Shown here in pieces: positions 17,456 through 25,244 of a stretch of DNA of 64,000 bases. The notes beneath the pieces were generated by a model. It worked only from the letters and a program-made list of their open reading frames with translations. It had not been told where the DNA came from and made no database searches. The translations under genes were made by a program, and so were the position numbers. Numbering within the stretch: the stretch's first letter is position 1; every line of letters starts with the position of its first letter. Source of the DNA: Massilia sp. Root133 (GTDB lineage Bacteria > Pseudomonadota > Gammaproteobacteria > Burkholderiales > Burkholderiaceae_D); contig NZ_LMEW01000035.1 of NCBI RefSeq assembly GCF_001426525.1, forward strand, positions 186,001 through 250,000, read 5' to 3'.

Positions 17456-18862
17456 TCAGCCTTTCGTGCGCGGGTGCAGCCGCGCAAAGCTGATGCAAGC
17501 ACCCAGCAGCGCGATGCCTGCCGCCGCGGCGAGGGCATACGTGGTGCCATGGCGCTCCGACAGCACGAGGCAGCCCGCCACCAGCGCGGCGCCGCAGGCC
17601 TGGCCCGTCAGGCGCGCCGTCGCGACGATGCCGCTCGCGCCGCCGGACCGTTCGCGCGGCGCGCTGCCCATGATCGCCTTCATGTTCGGCGCCTGGAACA
17701 GGCCGAAGCCGATGCCGCACACGGCCATGCGCCATGCGATGGCGAATGTGGACGGCGCCTCCGGCATCCACAGTAGCGCCGCCATGCCGGCGCACAGCAC
17801 CAGCAGGCCGATCCCCGCCAGCAGCCCGGATTCATGGCGGTCGGATAAACGGCCGGAGATCGGGCCCATGATCCCGACCAGCACGGGCCAGGGCGTCAGC
17901 AGGAAGCCCGTCTCGACGGGCGAACGGCCGAGCACCTGCTCGAAGTGGAAAGGCAGGGCGACGAACGCGAGGCTCTGGACGGCGAACGTGCACACGGCCG
18001 TCAGCGCCGACAGCGCGAACAGCGGTCGCGCCAGCAGATCCGTCGGCAGGATCGGCGCCGCATGGCCGCGCTGGCGCCGCAGCAGCAGCGCGAAGCACGC
18101 GGCCGTCGCCACGGCCTCCAGACCCAGGCGCGCGGGCGGCACGCCATGCGCCGCATCGCCCAGCAACAGGATCAGGAAGCCGAACGCCCCCACGTTGCAC
18201 AGCGCCGCGCCGGCATCGAAGCCGTGCTTGCCGCGCGCGTTGTCGGGCAGGACGCGGCGGGCGAGCACGAACGCCGCGGCGCCGATCGGCACGTTGATGG
18301 CGAACAGCCACGGCCACGAAGCCAGCGCCAGGATCAGCGATGCGAGCGTGGGACCGACGGCGAACGCCACCGCCACGACGAGGGCATTCAGGCCGAAGCC
18401 CTGGCCCTGCAGGTGCGCCGGATAGATGGCGCGCATCATCGCCGTCGTCACGCCCATCAGGGCGGCGGCGCCGAGGCCCTGCAGCAGGCGCGCGCCCACG
18501 AGCAGGGGCAGGTTCCACGCCAGCGCACATAATAAGGATGCCACCGTGAACAGCGCCAGGCCGGCCGTGGCGACTCTCCGGTAGCCGACGCGCTCGCCCA
18601 GCGCCGCGAATGGCAGCAGCGTGGCGACCATCGCCAACTGGTAGATGTTGACGATCCAGACGGAGGCTGCGGCGCCGGCGTGCAGTTGCCGGGCCAGCTC
18701 GGGCAGGGCCGTGTTGGCGATCGCCGTGTCGAGCGACGCCATCGAGACGCCCGTCATCAGGGCCAGCATCGCCCAGCGGCGGCGCGCCGCGGGCAGGCCG
18801 TCGGCGGGCGCCTGGGCCGCGGCATTGGCGATGCTGCCGCGGGTCAGAACGGTTTCTGTCAT
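17456..18862 (-). CDS. MFS exporter, DHA2 (14-TM) drug:H+ antiporter family
   Basis: 468-aa membrane protein with about 14 hydrophobic segments. After TM1 comes MASLDTAIANTALPELARQL, the DHA2 motif (D-TAxxNxALP), and then LGERVGYRRV in the loop between TM2 and TM3. Such proteins export drugs, dyes or self-made metabolites. ATG 18862 has an AAGGGA ribosome site and lies just after the dioxygenase stop (18864), so the two genes form one operon. The pairing with an oxygenase suggests it may export a product of that enzyme or related pathway; that is inference. Confidence 0.88.
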   Translation of the reverse strand: MTETVLTRGSIANAAAQAPADGLPAARRRWAMLALMTGVSMASLDTAIANTALPELARQLHAGAAASVWIVNIYQLAMVATLLPFAALGERVGYRRVATAGLALFTVASLLCALAWNLPLLVGARLLQGLGAAALMGVTTAMMRAIYPAHLQGQGFGLNALVVAVAFAVGPTLASLILALASWPWLFAINVPIGAAAFVLARRVLPDNARGKHGFDAGAALCNVGAFGFLILLLGDAAHGVPPARLGLEAVATAACFALLLRRQRGHAAPILPTDLLARPLFALSALTAVCTFAVQSLAFVALPFHFEQVLGRSPVETGFLLTPWPVLVGIMGPISGRLSDRHESGLLAGIGLLVLCAGMAALLWMPEAPSTFAIAWRMAVCGIGFGLFQAPNMKAIMGSAPRERSGGASGIVATARLTGQACGAALVAGCLVLSERHGTTYALAAAAGIALLGACISFARLHPRTKG

Positions 18863-18863
18863 A

Positions 18864-19883
18864 TCAGTCCCTTGCCACTCCCGATGGACCGATGCGTTCG
18901 GCGTTCGGCACATCCGAGATGCGGATGCGGATCAGGTGGCGGCGCTCGTCCGTGTAGGTCGTGCGGCCGTGCAGCATGTGGTGGTTATCGACCAGCATCA
19001 GCGTGTCGTCCGGCAGCTGTTCCTCGAAGCGAACGGCGCCTTTTTCGACCACCTCGTTCATCAGCGCCAGCGCGTCGCACAGCGCGGGCGTGGCCAGGTC
19101 GGGGCGGGCGTCGAGCCCCTTCAGGATCGAGTCGTAGCGCCAGCGCATCGCGAAGCGCGGCGCCGGCTTCACGCTGTAGCGGGACGCGGCACGCGTGACC
19201 GGTCCGAACACCGGGGCCACGTGGACTTCGACGGTTTCCTCGCCGGCCGCGTACACGGCCGGGACGCGGAACGGCACCGGCGTGGTGCACAGCAGGTCGA
19301 ACGCGGCGCGGCGTTCGTCCGTGCGCTGCAGCGTGTCGTAAATGTCGTCGCCGTCGACCAGCAGCGACTTGCCGCCGTCGCAACGTGCGGCGTGCACCAC
19401 GTACAGGACGAACTGCTCTTCGGGCATCGGATAGAACGACGAATCCGTGTGCATGTCGGCGTTGCCGACGCGCTCGGAGAAGGTCGTGAAGCGGCTACCG
19501 CCTTCCGTGGCGGGCCTGGCGCGGACATCCCACGCGACGCGGCCGGTGCGCTGGTCCGTCGAGGTGGGATAGCCGAGCATCAGGGTCAGCGCGTACAGGG
19601 CCGCGTTGCGGCGTTCTTCCGGCAGTCCGGCCAGGCCCAGGTTATGAATCACTGCACCATGCGTGCGCAGGCCGAGTAATCCTTCGGTGAAATGGGCCAA
19701 TACCGGAACACGCCCCAATTCGGTGCGCAATTGCACCTCATTGGGATGCGCGTAAAAGCCATTCCCGTTAAAACTATCAAAATGTTTCAACAGGATTTCA
19801 AGAATGGAATCGAGGTCGGTATTCCAGTCGATGGCAGCGTTGGCGAATACGATTTTGCCAATGCGGGAAATGGAAGTGAGCAT
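18864..19883 (-). CDS. TauD/TfdA-family Fe(II)/2-oxoglutarate dioxygenase
   Basis: 339-aa non-haem iron oxygenase. The iron triad is visible as His145 and Asp147 in NADMHTDSSF and the distal His305 in DNHHMLHGRTTY; an Arg a few residues later (RRHLIRIRI) would bind 2-oxoglutarate. Length is near the upper end for TauD-like enzymes. Substrate is unknown; the family hydroxylates taurine, chlorophenoxyacetates, betaines and amino-acid parts of natural products. It is co-transcribed with the DHA2 exporter (1-base gap). The 5' end of the gene and the 249-base gap upstream are noticeably AT-rich compared with its surroundings. Confidence 0.85.
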   Translation of the reverse strand: MLTSISRIGKIVFANAAIDWNTDLDSILEILLKHFDSFNGNGFYAHPNEVQLRTELGRVPVLAHFTEGLLGLRTHGAVIHNLGLAGLPEERRNAALYALTLMLGYPTSTDQRTGRVAWDVRARPATEGGSRFTTFSERVGNADMHTDSSFYPMPEEQFVLYVVHAARCDGGKSLLVDGDDIYDTLQRTDERRAAFDLLCTTPVPFRVPAVYAAGEETVEVHVAPVFGPVTRAASRYSVKPAPRFAMRWRYDSILKGLDARPDLATPALCDALALMNEVVEKGAVRFEEQLPDDTLMLVDNHHMLHGRTTYTDERRHLIRIRISDVPNAERIGPSGVARD

Positions 19884-20132
19884 GTAAAGAACTCCAAAAG
19901 TTGCCGTTAGGTAAGTTTTTAAATTCTAAAATATGCCAATGTTTTTTCGCAATCTAATTCCTCTTATTTAAATATCGTTGTGCGAAAATGTTACGTTCTG
20001 AAATAAAGAACGAGGTGTCGCAAAAACTCGACAAGAGTGAAAAACAAGGATGTGTAGACAACTCATGTGCGTTATCATGGTTGACGTAGGGAAACATTGT
20101 AACATGCAGGTCAACATATTCAAACGGTCAAC

Positions 20133-21722
20133 ATGAGATATTTATCAAGCTTGCGCCTCGCTACTAAATTGGGAATTGCATTTGCCGCTGTCCTTGCGCT
20201 AACCGCGTTTGTTGGCGGTGTCGCAATATGGCAATTAGCACAAGTTAATGACACGTCGATGAAATTGTCATCGCACTGGATGCCCGGTATTCGCGTCATC
20301 GAAGACATCAAATCGCAGATTGCACGTATCCGCACGCGCGAATTGCAATACATTATTTCCAGCGAACAGGCGGAAATGGATAAATATGACAAGGTCATTG
20401 CAAAAGACCTGGATGACCTCCACAAAATGCAGGACGATTACGTGAAATTGCTCGAATCGCCCGAGGAAAAGCAGACGTATGCGGACCTGCTGGAGATGTG
20501 GGACCGCTATATGATGGAAGACGCCAAAATCCGGGCCGCGGCCCGCGCAGGCGACGCCGAGCTGGCCAAGAAGCTGATCCGCGGCGAGTCGAACAAGCTG
20601 GTCGTGGCGCTGCGGGGCCACGTCGACAAGATCGTCGACATGTACACGGAAGGCGGCCGCGCCGCGGCGGTCGAGGGCAATGCGCGCTACACGGCGTCGC
20701 GCATGTGGATCGTGTCGCTGGTGCTGGGCAGCGTCGTGCTGGGCGCCGCCGGCGCCATGCTGCTCACGCGCTGGCTGATGCGCCGCCTCGGCGGCGAGCC
20801 GGATTACGCCACCGAGATCGTCGCGCGCATCGCCGCCGGCGACCTGGCGGTGCGGGTCGACACGCGCGCAGGCGATGATTCGAGCCTGTTGTTCGCAATG
20901 AAATCCATGCGCGACAACCTGGCGAAGATCGTCGGCGACGTGCGCGGCGCGACGACGACGATCTCGCAGGCATCCGACGAAATCGCCGGCGGCAACCTCG
21001 ACCTGTCGTCGCGCACGGAGCAGCAGGCCAGCTCGCTGGAGGAGACGGCCGCGTCGATGGAGGAGTTGACGTCGACCGTGAAGCAGAACGCCGACCACGC
21101 GGGCCAGGCGAACGCGCTGGCCGACACCGCGGCCGGCGTCGCCCAGAAGGGCAGCGCGGCCGTGGCGCGCGTCGTCGACACGATGGGTTCGATCCACGCA
21201 TCGTCGCAGAAGATCGTCGACATCATCGCCGTCATCGACGGCATCGCGTTCCAGACGAATATCCTCGCGCTGAACGCCGCCGTCGAAGCGGCGCGTGCGG
21301 GTGAGCAGGGCCGCGGCTTCGCCGTCGTCGCGACGGAAGTGCGCAATCTCGCCCAGCGTTCGGCCGCCGCCGCGAAGGAAATCAAGGAACTCATCGGGAG
21401 TTCGGTGCAGCAGGTCGAGGCGGGCAATGTGCTCGTCGCGGAAGCGGGTGCGACGATGACCGAGGTGCTGGGCAGCGTGCAGCGCATGCATGCGATCATG
21501 GCCGAGATCAGCCACGCCAGCCGCGAACAGAGCGCCGGCATCGAGCAGGTGAACCAAGCCATCACGCAGATGGACACGGTGACCCAGCAGAACGCGGGGC
21601 TCGTGCAGCGGGCGGCCAGCACGGCGCAGAGCCTGCAGGAACAGGCGGCCGCGCTGGGGCAGCTGGTCAGCGTGTTCCGTCTCGACGCGTTCGAGGCGCC
21701 GCGCCTGATGCTCATGCGTTAA
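20133..21722 (+). CDS. methyl-accepting chemotaxis protein, 4HB-type sensor
   Basis: 529-aa membrane chemoreceptor. TM1 is about residues 10-32, the periplasmic four-helix-bundle sensor about 33-190, TM2 about 191-213, HAMP about 214-266 and the signalling coiled coil about 270-515. The hairpin tip (IDGIAFQTNILALNAAVEAA, then RAGEQGRGFAVVA) is canonical, so it should couple to CheA/CheW. There is no C-terminal NWETF-type tether for CheR/CheB. The ligand cannot be told. It is a single gene closed by a strong terminator; no other chemotaxis gene is in the window. Confidence 0.94.
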   Translation: MRYLSSLRLATKLGIAFAAVLALTAFVGGVAIWQLAQVNDTSMKLSSHWMPGIRVIEDIKSQIARIRTRELQYIISSEQAEMDKYDKVIAKDLDDLHKMQDDYVKLLESPEEKQTYADLLEMWDRYMMEDAKIRAAARAGDAELAKKLIRGESNKLVVALRGHVDKIVDMYTEGGRAAAVEGNARYTASRMWIVSLVLGSVVLGAAGAMLLTRWLMRRLGGEPDYATEIVARIAAGDLAVRVDTRAGDDSSLLFAMKSMRDNLAKIVGDVRGATTTISQASDEIAGGNLDLSSRTEQQASSLEETAASMEELTSTVKQNADHAGQANALADTAAGVAQKGSAAVARVVDTMGSIHASSQKIVDIIAVIDGIAFQTNILALNAAVEAARAGEQGRGFAVVATEVRNLAQRSAAAAKEIKELIGSSVQQVEAGNVLVAEAGATMTEVLGSVQRMHAIMAEISHASREQSAGIEQVNQAITQMDTVTQQNAGLVQRAASTAQSLQEQAAALGQLVSVFRLDAFEAPRLMLMR

Positions 21723-21725
21723 ACA

Positions 21726-21770
21726 AAAACGGCAGCCCGCGGGTTCAGTTCACCCGCGGGCTGCCGTTTT
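21726..21770. terminator. bidirectional rho-independent terminator between the MCP gene and tal
   Basis: A perfect inverted repeat: arms AAAACGGCAGCCCGCGGGT and its complement around an 8-base loop. The A run on one side and T run on the other make it a terminator for both converging genes (chemoreceptor on plus, tal on minus). Confidence 0.9.
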
Positions 21771-21790
21771 ACTTGCGCGGTCCGTGTGGA

Positions 21791-22720
21791 TCAGCGCATC
21801 TCTTCGATCATCTTCTTCAGCTTGCCCGAGTCGGCGCAGAAGGCGCGAATGCCTTCGGCCAGCTTCTCGGTTGCCATCGCGTCTTCGTTCAGCATGAAGC
21901 GGAACGTCTTTTCGTCGAGTGCGATCTTCTCGATGTCCGCATTCGCGTCGGCCACCAGCTTGCGCTCGACGGCGCCTTCGGTGTCGGCCAGCTTCTGCAG
22001 CAGGTCCGGCGAGATGGTCAGCAGGTCGCAGCCGGCCAGTTCCAGGATCTGCGACGTGTTGCGGAAGCTCGCGCCCATCACCTCGGTCTTGTAGCCGAAC
22101 TTGCGGTAGTACTGGTAGATGCGCTTGACCGACTGCACGCCCGGATCGTCCGCGCCCTGATAGTCGGTGCCCATGGATTTCTTGTACCAGTCGTAGATGC
22201 GGCCGACGAACGGCGAGATCAGTTGCACGCCCGCTTCGGCGCAGGCGACGGCCTGGCACAGCGAGAACAGCAGCGTGAGGTTGCAGCGGATGCCGTCCTT
22301 CTCGAGGATCTCGGCGGCGCGGATGCCTTCCCACGTCGACGCGATCTTGATCAGCACGCGCGAGCGTTCGATGCCGGCCGCTTCGTACAGGGCGATCAGT
22401 TCGCGGCCCTTGGCGACCGTCGCTTCCGTGTCGAACGACAGGGCGGCGTCGATTTCGGTCGAGACGCGGCCCGGCACGAACTTCAGGATCTCGGTGCCGA
22501 ACGCGATCAGCAGGCGGTCGACGATTTCCTCGGTCGACGCGTTCGGGAAGTCGGCGATCGTCTTTTCCAGCAGCGGACGGTATTCCGGCTTCTGGACGGC
22601 CTTCAGGATCAGCGACGGATTCGTCGTCGCGTCCTGCGGTGCGTAGGCCTTGATCGATTGGAAGTCGCCGGTGTCGGCCACCACGGTGGTGTACTGCTTG
22701 AGCTGTTCGAGTTGGTTCAT
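21791..22720 (-). CDS. tal: transaldolase
   Basis: 309-aa class I TalB-type transaldolase (sedoheptulose-7-P + glyceraldehyde-3-P to erythrose-4-P + fructose-6-P), cytosolic, non-oxidative pentose phosphate pathway. The Schiff-base lysine is Lys125 in RVLIKIASTWEG; the N-terminal signature DATTNPSLILKA (30-41) and CNLTLLFS are also present. Length matches the TalB subfamily. It is convergent with the chemoreceptor gene and lies 42 bases after the methionine-sulfoxide reductase gene on the same strand. zwf, pgi and rpiA lie further along the window. Confidence 0.96.
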   Translation of the reverse strand: MNQLEQLKQYTTVVADTGDFQSIKAYAPQDATTNPSLILKAVQKPEYRPLLEKTIADFPNASTEEIVDRLLIAFGTEILKFVPGRVSTEIDAALSFDTEATVAKGRELIALYEAAGIERSRVLIKIASTWEGIRAAEILEKDGIRCNLTLLFSLCQAVACAEAGVQLISPFVGRIYDWYKKSMGTDYQGADDPGVQSVKRIYQYYRKFGYKTEVMGASFRNTSQILELAGCDLLTISPDLLQKLADTEGAVERKLVADANADIEKIALDEKTFRFMLNEDAMATEKLAEGIRAFCADSGKLKKMIEEMR

Positions 22721-22762
22721 GATGCGGGGGAGAGAAAGGTCAGGCGGTTATTGTATCCGGAA

Positions 22763-23260
22763 TCAGCAGTCGGTCGCCTCGAGAAACGCCGCCACCATGG
22801 CCTCCAGCCCGGCCTTGTCCTCGCCGGAAAAGCGGTCGAGCAGCGGGCTGTCGATATCGAACACGCCCACCAGCCTGCCGTTCTTGGCGAGCGGGATAAC
22901 GATTTCCGAATTCGACGCCGAATCGCATGCGATGTGGCCCGGGAACGCGTGCACGTCCGGCACGACCATGGTTTCGCGCTTGACGGCCGTCGTGCCGCAC
23001 ACGCCGCGGCCGAACGGGATGCGGGCGCACGCGGGCTTGCCCTGGAACGGGCCGACGAGCAAATCTTCGCCATTGCCCGATTTCGCGGGCACGGTGAGGT
23101 AAAAGCCGGCCCAGTTCAGGTCGGCGAGGGTGTCGTAGACGAGCGCCGAGAATTGCGACGCGTTGGCGATGAGGTCGCGCTCGCCCTCGAGGACGCTGGC
23201 GACCTGGCGTACCAGCAGGTCGTAGTCGGGGCGGGTGCTGCGTTCGGGATTGATGTGCAT
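22763..23260 (-). CDS. msrC: GAF-domain free methionine-(R)-sulfoxide reductase
   Basis: 165-aa single GAF domain. The three fRMsr cysteines are present at Cys78 (KPACARIPFG), Cys88 (GVCGT) and Cys112 (GHIACDSASNSEI), with the same spacing as in the E. coli enzyme. It reduces free L-methionine-(R)-sulfoxide in the cytosol with thioredoxin or glutaredoxin. ATG 23260 (MHINPERS) is preferred; the upstream frame to 23326 runs into the divergent TetR control region. Gene symbol is by family; some genomes leave it unnamed. Confidence 0.9.
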   Translation of the reverse strand: MHINPERSTRPDYDLLVRQVASVLEGERDLIANASQFSALVYDTLADLNWAGFYLTVPAKSGNGEDLLVGPFQGKPACARIPFGRGVCGTTAVKRETMVVPDVHAFPGHIACDSASNSEIVIPLAKNGRLVGVFDIDSPLLDRFSGEDKAGLEAMVAAFLEATDC

Positions 23261-23311
23261 GGCGGACGGTGCTGCGTTGTCGAAAGTACGTATTTTACGG
23301 CAGTAAAAATA

Positions 23312-23366
23312 GATTGTGCTTGACATCTATTTTGGAAAATGGATTATGATTGACATCCAATTTGGA
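23312..23366 (+). promoter_or_regulatory. tandem 25-bp direct repeat carrying promoter and likely operator of the TetR-MFS operon
   Basis: Two near-identical copies (23312-23336 and 23342-23366, offset 30 bases) share GATT-TG-TTGACATC--ATTTGGA. The first TTGACA (23320-23325) is a good -35 box with TATGAT at 23345-23350 as -10 (19-base spacer). The second copy ends in TTTGGAGG, the ribosome site of the TetR gene. Such phased copies are likely binding sites for the regulator itself; this is inferred. Confidence 0.55.
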
Positions 23367-23373
23367 GGAAACC

Positions 23374-23940
23374 ATGCGAGTCAATCGAATCCAGGCGGAG
23401 GAAAACCGCCAGGCCGTCATCGACGCCGCCAGCCGCCTGTTCCGCGAACGGGGCTTCGACGGCGTCGGCCTCGCCGAGCTGATGGCCGCGGCCGGCCTCA
23501 CGCACGGCGCGTTCTATAAACAGTTCAAGTCCAAGGACGACCTGATCGCCCAGGCCTGCGACCGCGCGCTGGAGACCGGCATCGACGGCTGGCGGCGCGC
23601 GGCGGCGGACGCGGGGGAGAGCGCCTACGCGGCCCTCGTGCGCCGCTACCTGACGCCGGGCCACCGCGGCCGCGTCGGTTCCGGCTGCGTCATCGCCTCG
23701 CTCGGCCCGGACGCGGCCCGCCACGGCCCGGAACTGCCGCGCCATTTCGAGGCGGGCGTCAAGACCTTCGTCGACATCCTCGGCGAGGCCATGCGCAGGA
23801 AAAAAACCGACGCGACGCCGGACGACGCACTCGCCGCATTCGCCACGATGGTCGGCGCGCTCGTGCTGGCGCGGTCTGTCGATGACGACGCGTATGCCCA
23901 CCGTATCCTCGACGCGGCCACGGCCCGTCTTCTCGACTAA
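23374..23940 (+). CDS. TetR family regulator
   Basis: 188 aa. HTH at about residues 27-46 (GLAELMAAAGLTHGAFYKQF); the C-terminal domain has the TetR_C form seen in NemR/AcuR-like repressors, with a Cys in RVGSGCVIASLG. ATG 23374 follows GGAGG; the in-frame TTG 23350 lies inside the repeat and is not needed. It is 8 bases ahead of the MFS gene, so it probably autoregulates a regulator-transporter operon. A redox- or electrophile-sensing role is possible from the Cys but not shown. Confidence 0.88.
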   Translation: MRVNRIQAEENRQAVIDAASRLFRERGFDGVGLAELMAAAGLTHGAFYKQFKSKDDLIAQACDRALETGIDGWRRAAADAGESAYAALVRRYLTPGHRGRVGSGCVIASLGPDAARHGPELPRHFEAGVKTFVDILGEAMRRKKTDATPDDALAAFATMVGALVLARSVDDDAYAHRILDAATARLLD

Positions 23941-23948
23941 GGACGCCC

Positions 23949-25244
23949 ATGCTTTCCACCTCTCTTGCCCAGTGGATGGGCCGCCGCGGCCTGCACTACG
24001 GCTGGCTCGTCGCCGCCATCACCTTCCTGACGGCGCTGTCGTCGTCCGCCGCCCTCGGCCTGCCGGGCGCGCTGCTGAAACCCCTGAGCCAGGAATTCGG
24101 CTGGACCGTCGACCAGATCTCGTCCGCGCTCGCCGTGCGTTTCGCCCTGTTCGGCCTGATGGGACCCTTTTCCGCGCTGCTGATGGAGCGCTTCGGCCTG
24201 CGCAACGTGATGGTGTCGGCGCTGATGGTCATCGCGGCCGGCCTCGGTCTCGTGCGCCAGATGACGGACTTCTGGCAGCTCGTGCTGCTGCTGGGCGTGA
24301 TGCTGGGGCTCGGTTCCGGCATGACGGCGCTGGTGCTCAACGCCGTCGTCGCCAACCGATGGTTCGAACAGCGCCGCGGCCTCGTCATGGGGCTGCTCAC
24401 CGCGAGTTCGGCGACGGGGCAGCTCGTGTTCCTCCCCGTCGGCACGTGGCTGATCGAGCATGGCGGCTGGCGCCTGGCGCTGCTGCCCGTGATGGCCAGC
24501 TGCGCCTTCGTGGCGATTCTCGCGCTGCTGTTCGTGCGCGACCATCCGCAGGAACTGGGGCTCGCACCCTATGGCGGCGACACGACCATCAAACCCGTCG
24601 TGCCGGCGCGCGCACCGGTCTCGATCCGCACGCCGTTCACCACGCTGGCCAGCGTGCGTGCCGACCGCGTGTTCTGGGTATTGTTCGGCAGTTTCTTCAT
24701 CTGCGGCCTGTCGACGAATGGCCTGATCCAGACCCACTTCATTTCGCTGTGCGGCGACGCGGGCCTGGGCGCCGTCCCCGCCGCGTCGGTACTGGCGATG
24801 ATGGGCACGTTCGATCTCGTGGGCACGATCCTGTCGGGCTGGCTGTCCGACCGTTACGACAGCCGCTACCTGCTGTGCTGGTACTACGGCATGCGCGGGC
24901 TGTCGCTGGCGTGGCTGCCGTCGGCCGACTTCACGCTCACGGGCCTGACGCTGTTCGCCATGTTCTATGGCCTCGACTGGATCGCGACCGTGCCGCCGAC
25001 CGTGAAGCTGGCCGCGCAGGCGTGGGGCAAGCGCGCGCCGATGATCTTCGGCTGGGTTTTCGCCGGCCACCAGCTCGGGGCGGCCGTGGCGGCCTACGGC
25101 GCGGGCCGCATCCGCACGATCGCGTTCACTTATTCGCCGGCCGTGTACACGGCGGCCGCGGCGTGCGGCGTCGCCGCGCTGATCGTGCTGCTGGCGCGGC
25201 GCCGTGCCGCCGCGCCGGTACCCGTGCCGGAGGCGGTGAACTAA
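23949..25244 (+). CDS. MFS transporter, monocarboxylate/oxalate-formate-like group
   Basis: 431 aa, 12 hydrophobic segments. N-terminal GLHYGWLVAAITF and LSQEFGWTVDQISSALAVRF are the pattern of OFA/monocarboxylate-type MFS carriers, followed by the loop motif LMERFGLRNVM. Transport substrate unknown; related proteins move small organic anions. It is the second gene of the TetR operon. Its TAA overlaps the stop codon of the converging GH95 gene on the other strand (25241-25244). Confidence 0.85.
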   Translation: MLSTSLAQWMGRRGLHYGWLVAAITFLTALSSSAALGLPGALLKPLSQEFGWTVDQISSALAVRFALFGLMGPFSALLMERFGLRNVMVSALMVIAAGLGLVRQMTDFWQLVLLLGVMLGLGSGMTALVLNAVVANRWFEQRRGLVMGLLTASSATGQLVFLPVGTWLIEHGGWRLALLPVMASCAFVAILALLFVRDHPQELGLAPYGGDTTIKPVVPARAPVSIRTPFTTLASVRADRVFWVLFGSFFICGLSTNGLIQTHFISLCGDAGLGAVPAASVLAMMGTFDLVGTILSGWLSDRYDSRYLLCWYYGMRGLSLAWLPSADFTLTGLTLFAMFYGLDWIATVPPTVKLAAQAWGKRAPMIFGWVFAGHQLGAAVAAYGAGRIRTIAFTYSPAVYTAAAACGVAALIVLLARRRAAAPVPVPEAVN

